NCBI RefSeq assembly: GCF_009674725.1
Contig: NZ_WKKH01000003.1
Coordinates: 165,226-229,225 of the forward strand
Source of the DNA: Pedobacter petrophilus
Lineage (GTDB): Bacteria > Bacteroidota > Bacteroidia > Sphingobacteriales > Sphingobacteriaceae
Length of the DNA stretch: 64,000 nt
Reading direction: 5' to 3'
Shown: piece by piece, positions 27,226 through 35,873 of the stretch
How the letters are laid out: each line of letters starts with the position of its first letter
Position numbering within the stretch: the stretch's first letter is position 1
The notes under the pieces: model-generated
Told to the model about the DNA's origin: nothing
Database searches by the model: none
The model's input: the letters and a program-made list of their open reading frames with translations, nothing else
Position numbers and translations under genes: made by a program

Positions 27226-27879
27226 ATGATTAGCATAGATAGATTTCTTAGTGATGAACAAGATCCAAAAGCAGTAGAAAAGGTAATTGGTAAATTAAAT
27301 GACCTTTTAACCACTGGAGAAGAAATTCTTTACCTGGCGGTACAGAAAAAACCTGCAGTAAACTTACTTCCGGATAGTATTGCTGTAACCAATAAACGTA
27401 TTTTTTATTGCGAGCCCGGTAATTTAGGCTTAACCATGAATTTTAAAGATATTTCCTTAAAGAACATTAAAGAGGTTTCATTTAAAGAGGAGTTGTTTGG
27501 TTCTAAATTTATTTGCGTTCCACAAACCGGGGAAAATATCGTTACTGAGTTCATTCCAAAAACACAAGCCAGGAAACTCTATCAGGCTGCAAATGAACAA
27601 CTAGAAACGCATAAAGCATTATTAAAAGAAAAGCAAGATGAAGAAAATAAAGCTGCCGCAGCAGCAAGTTATGTTGCACCGCAATCTTTTGCCGAAATGG
27701 AGCCTGTAGAAACTCCTGAAATTAAGGAACCAGAACCTATTCAGATTGCCGAAGTAATAGAAGAACCAGAAGATGAAACCACTTTAAAATTGCGCAAACT
27801 AAAAACTTTGTATGATAAACACCTGATTACACAGGAAGAGTACGAAGCTAAAAAAGCAAATATTTTAGATAGCTTATAA
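27226..27879 (+). CDS. PH-domain protein with C-terminal SHOCT motif
   Basis: 217 residues, cytoplasmic. Residues about 25-125 form a bacterial pleckstrin-homology domain (GEEILYLAVQKKPAVNLLPDSIAVTNKRIFYCEP ... FKDISLKNIKEVSFKEELFGSKFICV). A Glu/Ala/Pro-rich linker (130-180) follows, then LRKLKTLYDKHLITQEEYEAKKANILDSL, a SHOCT short C-terminal motif. This pairing is common for oligomerising envelope-associated or regulatory proteins, but no function is established. 36 bp after rsmI on the same strand, so probably co-transcribed. Confidence 0.85.
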   Translation: MISIDRFLSDEQDPKAVEKVIGKLNDLLTTGEEILYLAVQKKPAVNLLPDSIAVTNKRIFYCEPGNLGLTMNFKDISLKNIKEVSFKEELFGSKFICVPQTGENIVTEFIPKTQARKLYQAANEQLETHKALLKEKQDEENKAAAAASYVAPQSFAEMEPVETPEIKEPEPIQIAEVIEEPEDETTLKLRKLKTLYDKHLITQEEYEAKKANILDSL

Positions 27880-27895
27880 ACTAAGTCTCCACGCT

Positions 27896-27956
27896 GTGAT
27901 CTTGATCTTGTCGAACGTATTTACCACATAAAGGCATTCAACAAGCTCAGGATCAC
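27896..27956. repeat. REP-like long hairpin
   Basis: 20-nt arms, 27896-27915 (GTGATCTTGATCTTGTCGAA) and 27937-27956 (TTCAACAAGCTCAGGATCAC), pair with few mismatches around a 21-nt loop. The arm resembles the widespread TCCTGAGCTTGTCGAAGGA-type intergenic repeat. It lies in the 100 bp gap before lnt. Confidence 0.75.
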
Positions 27957-27979
27957 ATTATGCCGAACCTGGCCATACT

Positions 27980-29617
27980 ATGAACAATAAACAAACTTAC
28001 CTGCTCGCCTTAGCGAGTGCGTTTCTACTTTGGCTGGCCTGGCCGCCCATCCCTTTCACTACCCCATTATTACTTGTTGCCCTGGTTCCGCTATTTATAG
28101 CATTAGAGAAGATTTCTAACAGCGACCTTAAGAAGCAAGGCAAACGGATTTTCCTAACCGCTGGTTTAACTTTTCTAATCTGGAATTCGGCATCTATCTA
28201 TTGGGTATATAATGCCATTAGCGCTTACAATGGCCCAATCGTAGCCATCCCGGTTTCCCTTATTCCATTTGGCTTAGGTGCTTTATTAATGACTTTTGCC
28301 TTTTGGTTATATTATCGCCTGGGAAAATATGTAAACAAAAAGATGGCCTATCTCGGACTCCTCTCTTTCTACATTGCATTGGAATACCTGCAACAAACCT
28401 GGGACCTGGCTTTCCCCTGGATGACGCTTGGAAATGGATTAGCAGGAATGCACCAGTTGGCGCAATGGTATGACTATACCGGAATCTACGGCGGTTCACT
28501 TTGGATCTTAGTCAGTAACATTCTTGCTTTCGAAGCGTATAAAAAATACAAATCGCAAACAGGATATTTAAAATTTAGAACAGCAGGCACCTGGGCTTTA
28601 GTCGTGATCATTCCGATTATAATTTCATTAACAAAATATTTTACTGCAACTCAAAAAGGAACGCCAAGTAATGTAGTGGTGGTACAACCTAATATCAATC
28701 CTTATTTAAAGTTAACAGAGATTACGCCAGCTCAGCAAATTAATATCCTGACTCATTTATCAGATTCTATTGCGCAACCCAACACAGAATATATTATTTG
28801 GCCCGAAACAGCAATTCCAAACTATGCTGATGAAGCACAAATTCGCAATAGTCCGGATTTCATTACCCTTCAAAATTTCTTAAGCAAATACAAAAACGGC
28901 ACCTTAATTACCGGGATAGAAAGTGTAAAGATGTATGCAGACAAAAAAACCATCACCAGCAAGTATAATGAACAACAGGGCTTTTACTATGATAATTTTA
29001 ATTCTGCCATGCAGGTAGAAAACTCGCCGAATGTTCAGTTTTACCATAAATCGAAATTGGTACCGGGTGTAGAAAAAATGCCTTTTCCTAAAGTGTTTTC
29101 CTTTCTGGATGGTGTTTTTGCGCAATTAGGCGGAACTGTTGGTGGCTGGGGCTGGCAAGATAAGCCCAGTGTACTTTATGCACAAAGCGGAATTGGCGTA
29201 GCGCCAGTAGTATGTTACGAAAGTTTGTGGGGAGATTGGGTTGGCCAGCAGGTTAAAGAGGGTGCGCAATTTATTGCCATTATCACCAACGATGGCTGGT
29301 GGGGCAACACATCTGGCAAGGATCAACATCAGATGTATGCCAAACTGAGGGCAATAGAAACCCGCAGGGATATTGCAAGATCGGCCAATACAGGTATTTC
29401 TTGTTTCATTAATCAACGTGGAGATGTAACGCAAAGCACCAAATGGTGGACCCGAACAGCGCTTAAAGGTGATATAAATCTCAATGATGAAATTACATTT
29501 TATGTGAAAAGTGGCGACATTATCGCAAAGCTGTTGAGCTTATCAGCCATTTTAATGGCTTTGATTATACCCTACAAAAAGTGGATCAATAAACGCAAAC
29601 CGAATGCAACAAATTAA
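27980..29617 (+). CDS. lnt: Apolipoprotein N-acyltransferase
   Basis: Final step of lipoprotein maturation: N-acylation of the diacylglyceryl-cysteine in the inner membrane. 545 residues with about six N-terminal membrane helices, a periplasmic carbon-nitrogen-hydrolase domain and a last C-terminal helix. The Glu-Lys-Cys triad is visible: Glu276 (IIWPETAIP), Lys357 (YHKSKLVPG) and Cys412 (VVCYESLWGD). It overlaps lspA by 14 bp, so the two maturation enzymes are translationally coupled. This fits a window rich in lipoprotein genes. Confidence 0.96.
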   Translation: MNNKQTYLLALASAFLLWLAWPPIPFTTPLLLVALVPLFIALEKISNSDLKKQGKRIFLTAGLTFLIWNSASIYWVYNAISAYNGPIVAIPVSLIPFGLGALLMTFAFWLYYRLGKYVNKKMAYLGLLSFYIALEYLQQTWDLAFPWMTLGNGLAGMHQLAQWYDYTGIYGGSLWILVSNILAFEAYKKYKSQTGYLKFRTAGTWALVVIIPIIISLTKYFTATQKGTPSNVVVVQPNINPYLKLTEITPAQQINILTHLSDSIAQPNTEYIIWPETAIPNYADEAQIRNSPDFITLQNFLSKYKNGTLITGIESVKMYADKKTITSKYNEQQGFYYDNFNSAMQVENSPNVQFYHKSKLVPGVEKMPFPKVFSFLDGVFAQLGGTVGGWGWQDKPSVLYAQSGIGVAPVVCYESLWGDWVGQQVKEGAQFIAIITNDGWWGNTSGKDQHQMYAKLRAIETRRDIARSANTGISCFINQRGDVTQSTKWWTRTALKGDINLNDEITFYVKSGDIIAKLLSLSAILMALIIPYKKWINKRKPNATN

Positions 29618-30125
29618 AAACCTTCGCTGGTCTGTATTGATTTTCTTGCTCACACTTAACTTTGGTTGTGATCAGATCTCGAAAAACATTGTTCGCAGTA
29701 AAATCAGCGATTATGAGCACATCAGCATTATTAAAGATAGATTCACACTTACTAAAGTAGAAAACAGCGGTGCCTTTCTAAGCCTCGGTGATCAAATGCC
29801 TTATATTTTCAGGCTGCTGATCTTAAATGCGCTACCGGCACTATTTCTAGGCTATGGCTTATATTATCTTTTCAGCAAACCCGACCTCGCCTTAAGTATG
29901 CAAATTGCACTGTGCTTTTTAATTGGTGGAGGTGTTGGCAATTTATATGATAGAATTCTGCATGGTTCGGTAACCGACTTTATGCATATGGACTTGTATA
30001 TTTTTCAGACCGGTGTATTTAACTTTGCCGATATTTCTATCATGATTGGCATTGGAATGCTGTTTATTCAGTCGTTCTATAATAAAGCACGCTCCTCAGA
30101 ACATAAAATTGAAGAATCGGCATAA
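29604..30125 (+). CDS. lspA: Lipoprotein signal peptidase (signal peptidase II)
   Basis: Aspartic peptidase that cleaves the prolipoprotein signal peptide before the lipidated cysteine. 173 residues, four membrane helices. The two catalytic aspartates sit in GGGVGNLYDRILHG (Asp116) and FNFADISIMIG (Asp143); ENSGAF is the third signature. It starts inside the lnt gene (14 bp overlap), so expression is coupled. Confidence 0.96.
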   Translation: MQQIKNLRWSVLIFLLTLNFGCDQISKNIVRSKISDYEHISIIKDRFTLTKVENSGAFLSLGDQMPYIFRLLILNALPALFLGYGLYYLFSKPDLALSMQIALCFLIGGGVGNLYDRILHGSVTDFMHMDLYIFQTGVFNFADISIMIGIGMLFIQSFYNKARSSEHKIEESA

Positions 30126-30221
30126 AACTGAACAATAAAATGATCTAATTATCATATGGATTTTAGTCGTTGTAAAAAACATTAAATTATCTTTATTGTA
30201 AATTAAACAAAAATTCAAACC

Positions 30222-30638
30222 ATGAAAAGAAATGCAACAGCCGTTTGGCAAGGTTCTATCAAAGAAGGTGCTGGCAACATTACCACACAAAGTACAACTT
30301 TAAACAATACGCAATATTCATTTAATTCCAGATTTGCTGAAGGTGTTGGTACAAATCCAGAAGAATTAATTGCTGCAGCGCACGCAGGTTGTTTTACGAT
30401 GAAACTATCTGCAAATCTTACAGAAGCGGGTTTTACAGCCGATAAGCTAGAAACAAAATGTGAGATCAATTTAGATCCTTCAAAAGGAGAAATTGTAGAA
30501 TCACATTTAACCTTAACCGCAACAGTACCCGGTTTATCTCAGGAGAAATTCGATGAATTGGTAGCTGATGCAGAAAAAAACTGCCCGATTTCTAAATTGC
30601 TTAATACGTCCATTACAGTAAGCGCAACATTAGCCTAA
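30222..30638 (+). CDS. OsmC-family peroxiredoxin
   Basis: 138 residues of the OsmC/Ohr superfamily, thiol-dependent hydroperoxide reductases. The two redox cysteines are Cys57 (AAAHAGCFTMKLS) and Cys121 (EKNCPISKLL). The N-terminal AVWQGSIKEGAGNITTQS and EGVGTNPEELIAAAHAGCF match the OsmC rather than the Ohr subgroup. Cytoplasmic protection from organic peroxides. An imperfect promoter element (TAtcTTTA, 30188-30195) precedes it. A perfect 18-bp-stem hairpin follows. Confidence 0.93.
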   Translation: MKRNATAVWQGSIKEGAGNITTQSTTLNNTQYSFNSRFAEGVGTNPEELIAAAHAGCFTMKLSANLTEAGFTADKLETKCEINLDPSKGEIVESHLTLTATVPGLSQEKFDELVADAEKNCPISKLLNTSITVSATLA

Positions 30639-30643
30639 ACATA

Positions 30644-30684
30644 AAGATCATGCATATTAAGTAAACCTTAATATGCATGATCTT
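30644..30684. terminator. Perfect 18-bp hairpin between convergent osmC-like gene and nadE
   Basis: Left arm AAGATCATGCATATTAAG (30644-30661), loop taaac, right arm 30667-30684 exactly complementary. No T-run follows on the plus strand, so it may act as a processing or stabilising hairpin, or as a terminator for both strands. Confidence 0.7.
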
Positions 30685-30733
30685 CTAACTTCCTTCCCCT
30701 ATATTACCATTAATCCATCGGCAACATCCCGAA

Positions 30734-32374
30734 TTAAATCAGGTATTTACCTACAATAGGCATTCTTCTTCCCATACCAAAAGCTTTTGGAGAAACCCTT
30801 AAAATTGGTGGCGTTTGATAGCGTTTAAACTCGGCAATATTTACCAGTTTTAATACCCGTTGCACCAAAGCTTCATCAAAACCTTTAGCGATGATAGATT
30901 TTGAACCTTGCTTTTCTTCAATATGGTGATAGAGAATTTTATCTAAAACCTCGTAATCCGGCAACGAATCAGAATCTTTTTGATCTGGTCTGAGTTCTGC
31001 AGATGGAGGTTTAACAATGGTATTAACCGGGATTAACTCGCGATCCTTATTAATGTATTTTGCCAGTTCAAAAACCTGCGTTTTGTAAACATCGCCAATT
31101 ACGCCAATGGCACCACACATATCTCCATATAATGTACCATAACCTACGGCACATTCGCTTTTATTGGAAGTATTAAGTAGAATATAGCCGAATTTGTTAC
31201 TCATAGCCATCACAATGGTACCCCGTGTTCTGGCTTGAATATTTTCTTCTGTTAAATTGAACGGCAAGCCCTTAAATGCAGGAGCCAGCACCGCATCAAA
31301 TGCCTGCGCTACTTCTTTAATTGGAATAATTTCTTGCATACAGCCAAAGTTATTCACCAAATCTATGGCATCCTGTACAGAGTGATCAGAAGAAAATTTT
31401 GAAGGCATTAATACCGCCATCACATTTTCTGCTCCTAAAGCGCTACAGGCTAAAGCACAAACCACAGCAGAATCAATCCCGCCAGATAAGCCCAAAACTG
31501 CTTTACTAAATCCAGATTTTCTAAAATAATCCTTAATTCCCAAAACCAACGCATCATGAATTTGCTCAATATCGGTTAAACGCTCAGATTTGGGATATTT
31601 ATTGCGAACATTTTCAATTTCAGATAAATCAAAAACCTGAAGATCTTCTTCAAAATATTTCATCTCCGCTTTCATCTCGCCATCGGCATCAAAAACCAAA
31701 GAACCACCATCAAAGATAATTTCAGTTTGTGCACCTACCTGATTAACATAGAAAACCGGTAAATGGTATTTTTTAGCATTGTCTGATAACACTTTAATCC
31801 GTGCATCATCATGGGTATAAGAAAATGGCGATGCTGCAATATTAATCATCACATCTGGCTCCTCCTTAATCAACTCATCCATCGGATTAGAGACATATAA
31901 TGGATTATCATTGATGTTCCAGAGATCTTCACAAATGGTTAAAGCAATTTTCTTTCCCTTAAATTCGATGCAACCGAACTCAGTTGCCGGTTCAAAATAG
32001 CGGTATTCATCAAAAACATCATAAGTCGGAAGTAAAGCTTTTTTAGCAATCGCTTTCACGTTTCCGTTTTCTATAAAATACGCAGCATTATACAAATCTT
32101 TACCTTGAAGGATATCATTCTTGATGGGCAAACCAACGATACAAGCAATCTCCCGGCAATGTCGGGCAATCTCCTGGGCTGCTTCTTCACACAAAGAAAT
32201 AAACTCATCAAATTCCAGAAAATCCCTCGGTGGGTAACCGCAAATGGCAAGCTCAGCGAATACCACTAAATCAGCACCTTTATCTCTGGCCAGTTCAATG
32301 TGATCGATTATTTTTTTGGTATTTGCTTCAAAATTTCCAATGTGATAATTAAGTTGTGCTAATGCTATTTTCAT
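30734..32374 (-). CDS. nadE: Glutamine-dependent NAD+ synthetase
   Basis: Last step of NAD biosynthesis: ATP-dependent amidation of deamido-NAD using glutamine-derived ammonia. 546 residues. The N-terminal glutaminase (nitrilase fold) has catalytic Glu41 (VVFAELAICGYPP), a Lys in the KKALLPTYDVFDE region and the Cys in LTICEDLWN. The C-terminal synthetase has the PP-loop LGLSGGIDSAVV. Cytoplasmic. It lies 18 bp downstream of an outer-membrane barrel gene on the same strand, so they are probably co-transcribed, though functionally unrelated. Confidence 0.97.
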   Translation of the reverse strand: MKIALAQLNYHIGNFEANTKKIIDHIELARDKGADLVVFAELAICGYPPRDFLEFDEFISLCEEAAQEIARHCREIACIVGLPIKNDILQGKDLYNAAYFIENGNVKAIAKKALLPTYDVFDEYRYFEPATEFGCIEFKGKKIALTICEDLWNINDNPLYVSNPMDELIKEEPDVMINIAASPFSYTHDDARIKVLSDNAKKYHLPVFYVNQVGAQTEIIFDGGSLVFDADGEMKAEMKYFEEDLQVFDLSEIENVRNKYPKSERLTDIEQIHDALVLGIKDYFRKSGFSKAVLGLSGGIDSAVVCALACSALGAENVMAVLMPSKFSSDHSVQDAIDLVNNFGCMQEIIPIKEVAQAFDAVLAPAFKGLPFNLTEENIQARTRGTIVMAMSNKFGYILLNTSNKSECAVGYGTLYGDMCGAIGVIGDVYKTQVFELAKYINKDRELIPVNTIVKPPSAELRPDQKDSDSLPDYEVLDKILYHHIEEKQGSKSIIAKGFDEALVQRVLKLVNIAEFKRYQTPPILRVSPKAFGMGRRMPIVGKYLI

Positions 32375-32392
32375 ATTTACAGAACAATTTTT

Positions 32393-33073
32393 TTAAAAGA
32401 ATACGCCGAAATTAAGCGCGATATAATGATTTCTCACATCCCTGTTTTTCTCCGTAGTGATATTCGTAAAACCATTATTGAATGTTAATCCGGCTACGAT
32501 ACTGGTATTCCCCGAAATATCAAATTCACCGCCGCCTCCAATCAATAGCCCGGCACGGTAAAATTTAGTGTTATCACCAATCTTTACGTCGTTTAGTTTC
32601 ACAGTACTGCTCACCGCATCTTGTTTAGCACTTAATAAAATGGCGTTCGACAAACCAAACTGGCCATAGAAACGTCTGCCATTATCCTTTTCGGTTTTAA
32701 GTTTAACGGTTAACGGCAGTTCCAGATATTGAACTTTATATTTTAAATCGTAAGCAACCGGGATGCTTTTATTGGCACCTGGATCCAGACTTTTAATATA
32801 TGTAGGGTCTACTTCCGTACTTTTCCCGTTCATAGTAGTAATTGTTAAACCTGTCGAAAAACTATAATTAGGTGCAAAGTTAAAATCTCCTATTAATCCA
32901 TAAGAGAACCCCAAAGCTACACCGTCGGTTTTACCTTGTTCAGGTTTTACCCATCCAATAGTTGGCGAGGCAGTTAAACCTAACCTGAAACCATAATTTG
33001 TTAATGTTGGAATTTGGGAAAAAGCACTGAGACTTAGAAATGATAAAATTAAAATAGTCGATATTTTTTTCAT
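32393..33073 (-). CDS. Porin-family outer-membrane beta-barrel protein
   Basis: 226 residues from ATG 33073, giving the signal peptide MKKISTILILSFLSLSAFSQ; the upstream start at 33100 would add nine polar residues. Alternating strands rich in Tyr, Phe and Gly (NYGFRLGLTASPTIGWVKPEQ, GLIGDFNFAPNYSFSTGLTIT, FYRAGLLIGGGGEFDISGNTSIVAGLTFNNGF) and a C-terminal strand ending in ALNFGVFF match the OmpA-like / PorT-like small barrels of Bacteroidota. Function unknown. Its promoter element (33123-33130) overlaps the start of the divergent gldB. Confidence 0.8.
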   Translation of the reverse strand: MKKISTILILSFLSLSAFSQIPTLTNYGFRLGLTASPTIGWVKPEQGKTDGVALGFSYGLIGDFNFAPNYSFSTGLTITTMNGKSTEVDPTYIKSLDPGANKSIPVAYDLKYKVQYLELPLTVKLKTEKDNGRRFYGQFGLSNAILLSAKQDAVSSTVKLNDVKIGDNTKFYRAGLLIGGGGEFDISGNTSIVAGLTFNNGFTNITTEKNRDVRNHYIALNFGVFF

Positions 33074-33084
33074 ACTGATGTGTT

Positions 33085-33092
33085 TATATTTG
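33085..33092 (+). promoter_or_regulatory. -7 promoter element for gldB (TAtaTTTG)
   Basis: Exact TAnnTTTG ending 7 bp before ATG 33099. The predicted transcript starts within a few bases of the start codon, so it is leaderless or nearly so, and excludes the upstream ATG at 33078. Confidence 0.5.
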
Positions 33093-33098
33093 TTGAAC

Positions 33099-34133
33099 AT
33101 GATTTATAACGTAAAACACAGACAAATTTATCTAATTTTTCTCTTTGCCCTTGCATTTATTTCTTGCAAGCGCGATAACCGGCCTGATGTGAGCAATATA
33201 AATTTAGATATTCAAATCGATAGATTCGATAAAGCACTTTACGTGGCCAAGGCGAAAAATGTTGGCGAAGTTGATCAGATGCTGGCAAAAAAGTATGGTG
33301 TGTTTTATGATGATTATATCCATAGAATGATCGGTTCGCCGGAATATAATAATGATGAAGTTTTGAACACATTATATAAAGATCAGGCTTATACCGACCT
33401 TACTAAAGAGGTAGACAGCATTTTCCCTGATCTGAATGCCCAGGAACAAGGGTTAACGGAAACATTTAAATACATCAAATACTATTATCCAGAGGCAAAA
33501 ATTCCAAAATTCGTTTCGTTTGTATCAGGCTTTGCTTATCAAATGCCAGTTGGCGATAATTATTTAGGGATCGGTTTAGATATGTTTTTAGGCAAAGACA
33601 GTAAATTTTATAAGGCGATTGTTCAAAGTGTGCCTTTATATCTATCCCGAAGATTTACCCCTGAATATATTGTGCCAAGGGTGGCAGAAACCTATGCGCA
33701 TGAAGAACTTTTCCCGGAACCCGATGAAAACCGGACGCTGCTTTCAAAAATGATTTTCCAGGGAAAAATTCTTTATTTCCTTGATCAGGTTTTGCCAGAA
33801 AACATCACTGATTCTACTAAAATTGGCTACAGTAAAGAACAACTCGAATGGGCCCAACGTTTTGAAGCTGACATCTGGGCATACTTCCTGGAAAATAATT
33901 TTCTTTATGAAACTGACTATCAAAAGATCCAGGTATTTCTATCTGAAGGACCTTTTACCCCGGGTTTGGGTGAAAATAGGGACTCGGCACCAAAGTTAGG
34001 TACATGGACGGGCTGGCAGATTGTGAGAAAATACATGGATGAAAATCCAAAAATAACGCTCCAACAACTCATGGCAGAAAATGATGCGCAAAAAATTCTG
34101 AGCCAATCGAAGTATAAACCAAAACAAAAATAA
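33099..34133 (+). CDS. gldB: Gliding motility lipoprotein GldB
   Basis: 344 residues from ATG 33099. Type II signal peptide ending in LFALAFISCKRD, so the mature protein is lipid-anchored. The body matches GldB: ISNINLDIQIDRFDKALYVA-type start, YGVFYDDYIHRMIG, FPDLNAQEQGLTETFKYIKYYYP, FVSGFAYQMPVGDNYLGIGLDMFLG, PRVAETYAHEELFPEP and GPFTPGLGENRDSAPKLGTWTGWQIVR. In Flavobacterium johnsoniae GldB is needed for gliding, but homologues are also found in non-gliding Bacteroidota, where the role is less clear. No other gld gene is adjacent. Confidence 0.9.
   Translation: MIYNVKHRQIYLIFLFALAFISCKRDNRPDVSNINLDIQIDRFDKALYVAKAKNVGEVDQMLAKKYGVFYDDYIHRMIGSPEYNNDEVLNTLYKDQAYTDLTKEVDSIFPDLNAQEQGLTETFKYIKYYYPEAKIPKFVSFVSGFAYQMPVGDNYLGIGLDMFLGKDSKFYKAIVQSVPLYLSRRFTPEYIVPRVAETYAHEELFPEPDENRTLLSKMIFQGKILYFLDQVLPENITDSTKIGYSKEQLEWAQRFEADIWAYFLENNFLYETDYQKIQVFLSEGPFTPGLGENRDSAPKLGTWTGWQIVRKYMDENPKITLQQLMAENDAQKILSQSKYKPKQK
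33123..33130 (-). promoter_or_regulatory. -7 promoter element for the divergent barrel gene (TAaaTTTG)
   Basis: Exact match on the minus strand, inside the first codons of gldB and about 50 bp from ATG 33073. The two divergent transcripts would overlap at their 5' ends. Confidence 0.45.
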
Positions 34134-34216
34134 TGTTAGCTTTATAAAGATTACATGTAGTACTGGCAGACAATTTGTAACACGTCTTGTCAATTATTAA
34201 TACCGGAAATCTATAT

Positions 34217-34987
34217 ATGAAAGTTGGCATCGTTTTATCAGGCGGAGGAATACGGGGAATAGCACATTTAGGTGTTTTAAAAGCCTTTAGTAATTTAGGC
34301 ATTACTTTTAGCCACATTAGCGGAACAAGTGCGGGCGCAATTGCCGGTGCTTTCTTTGCCGCCGGAATTGATCCGGAAGAAGGATTAAATATTTTTTTAA
34401 AAACGAAATTATGGCGATTTGTTCGTCCTGCTGTTGGGTCATTAGGCTTGATTAATATTGAAAACACCTCCTTAATTCTAAAGGAATATTTCCCCGAAAA
34501 TACCATTGAAACACTTAAAATTCCTCTTACCATTGCTGCCGTAAATTTTAGCGAAGGGCGGTTGGTTTATTTTACTAAAGGACCATTAATAAGAGCTATA
34601 CAAGCATCAAGCTGTATTCCAGGTATTTTTAAGCCCATTATGATAGATGGCCAAATGTATGTTGATGGTGGAATTTTAAATAACTTTCCGATAGAACCCT
34701 TAATGGAAGATTGTGACTTTATTATTGGTTCTTCCTGTAATCACCTTAAACCGGTAGATAAAATTACTGGAATTACTAATTTAATGGGCCGCGCAGGAAT
34801 CATGTCCATCAACCATGATATGGAAAGGAAAGCGAAGTTTTGCAACGTACTCATTGAGCCAAAAGGTTTAGGTGCCATCAGCACATTTGATATGAAACGC
34901 GCTGAAGATATTTACTGGCTGGCACATGAAGAGGCTTTGATTACCATTAAAAACAGCCCGACCATTTCTCAACTAATTACGAAATAA
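34217..34987 (+). CDS. Patatin-like phospholipase
   Basis: 256 residues from ATG 34217 (the TTG start at 34187 adds ten residues before the glycine-rich loop). Ser-Asp dyad lipid acyl hydrolase: oxyanion loop LSGGGIRGIAHLG, nucleophile Ser38 in GTSAG, and the Asp150 in VDGGILNNFPIEPL. No signal peptide, so RssA/YchK-like cytoplasmic type rather than secreted. Substrate unknown. About 80 bp after gldB on the same strand; co-transcription is possible. Confidence 0.92.
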   Translation: MKVGIVLSGGGIRGIAHLGVLKAFSNLGITFSHISGTSAGAIAGAFFAAGIDPEEGLNIFLKTKLWRFVRPAVGSLGLINIENTSLILKEYFPENTIETLKIPLTIAAVNFSEGRLVYFTKGPLIRAIQASSCIPGIFKPIMIDGQMYVDGGILNNFPIEPLMEDCDFIIGSSCNHLKPVDKITGITNLMGRAGIMSINHDMERKAKFCNVLIEPKGLGAISTFDMKRAEDIYWLAHEEALITIKNSPTISQLITK

Positions 34988-35077
34988 TATTCAATTTCAT
35001 TCATATAGCACTATAACACTGACTAACAAGCAATTGAAGGGCATTTTTCATCTAACGCATGTAATAGCTTTGATCTG

Positions 35078-35791
35078 CTACGCCAGCTTAACTAAACGTT
35101 CACCTACTAAAACCGGAATGGCTTCGCAAATATTTAATTGCAGACAAAAAACCACGTCTTCCTCTATATTTAATTGTGCCAGGCGGTGGCTATGTGATGA
35201 TTTATGTAAATATTTTCTTAAGTCATCTTTTGCAAGCAGGTATAAATCTTCAGCAGCTACACTGGAATCATCAAAATGCTCGAACTTCTGACGAAGCTGA
35301 TTAACCACGGCACCTGCAAACAAAGTATCTTCTAAATTGAACTGATCTTTCCAACCAGCACATAACAACAACACATTTTTATTCTGATTTTTTAAATAGG
35401 CGCAAAGTGAATCAAGATTCAAAAATGAGCCGATAACCACCTGGTGTGCTCTTTTTTGAGCAAGATGTAATGCTTTCGTTCCGTTAGTAGTCGTTAAAAC
35501 AACTGTTTTACCACCAACTTTCTCTTTGGTATAAGAAAACGGAGAATTTCCGAAATCATAACCGGCCACTACCTCTCCGTTTCGTTCTGCGGCAAGTAAA
35601 TAACCTTTGTCTGCATAATTTAAACAGTCTTCAACATTTGCTACCGGAATAATTGCTTCGGCGCCATTTTCAATACCGTAAGTAATCGATGTTGTTGCCC
35701 TTAAAATGTCAATCACCACTACGATACTTTCTTCAATATCGTATAAATCAATCAATGCAGGGGTTAAACAAACTTCTATTTTTTTAGACAC
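35078..35791 (-). CDS. comB: 2-phosphosulfolactate phosphatase-like protein
   Basis: 237 residues from a GTG start. Mg-dependent ComB family: VVIDILRATTSITYGIENGAEAIIPV, AAERNGEVVAGYDFGNSPFSYT and VVLTTTNGTKALHLA are the conserved blocks. Characterised ComB removes phosphate from 2-phosphosulfolactate in coenzyme M biosynthesis. In bacteria without coenzyme M the product sulfolactate is thought to feed other sulfonate chemistry; Bacteroidota make sulfonolipids from cysteate, so a link is possible but unproven. No other sulfonate gene is nearby. It follows gcvT across an 81 bp gap filled by a heptad array. Confidence 0.88.
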   Translation of the reverse strand: MSKKIEVCLTPALIDLYDIEESIVVVIDILRATTSITYGIENGAEAIIPVANVEDCLNYADKGYLLAAERNGEVVAGYDFGNSPFSYTKEKVGGKTVVLTTTNGTKALHLAQKRAHQVVIGSFLNLDSLCAYLKNQNKNVLLLCAGWKDQFNLEDTLFAGAVVNQLRQKFEHFDDSSVAAEDLYLLAKDDLRKYLHKSSHSHRLAQLNIEEDVVFCLQLNICEAIPVLVGERLVKLA

Positions 35792-35803
35792 TATAAAAAA
35801 GAT

Positions 35804-35873
35804 AAAAGGCGTAAGGCTAAAGGTAAAAGGTTTGGATTTTACCCCTTAGCCTCATACCTTAAGCCCTAAACCT
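35804..35873. repeat. Heptad array 3, hairpin form
   Basis: Ten consecutive 7-mers: aaaaggc, gtaaggc, taaaggt, aaaaggt, ttggatt (turn), ttacccc, ttagcct, catacct, taagccc, taaacct. Left-arm units end in AGGY and right-arm units in CCY, so they fold into an imperfect long hairpin. It runs to the gcvT stop codon. Confidence 0.88.

Noticed and set aside
26647..27314. Minus-strand open frames inside rsmI (174 and 122 codons)
   Set aside because: Antisense shadows of a well-supported gene; no family signature.
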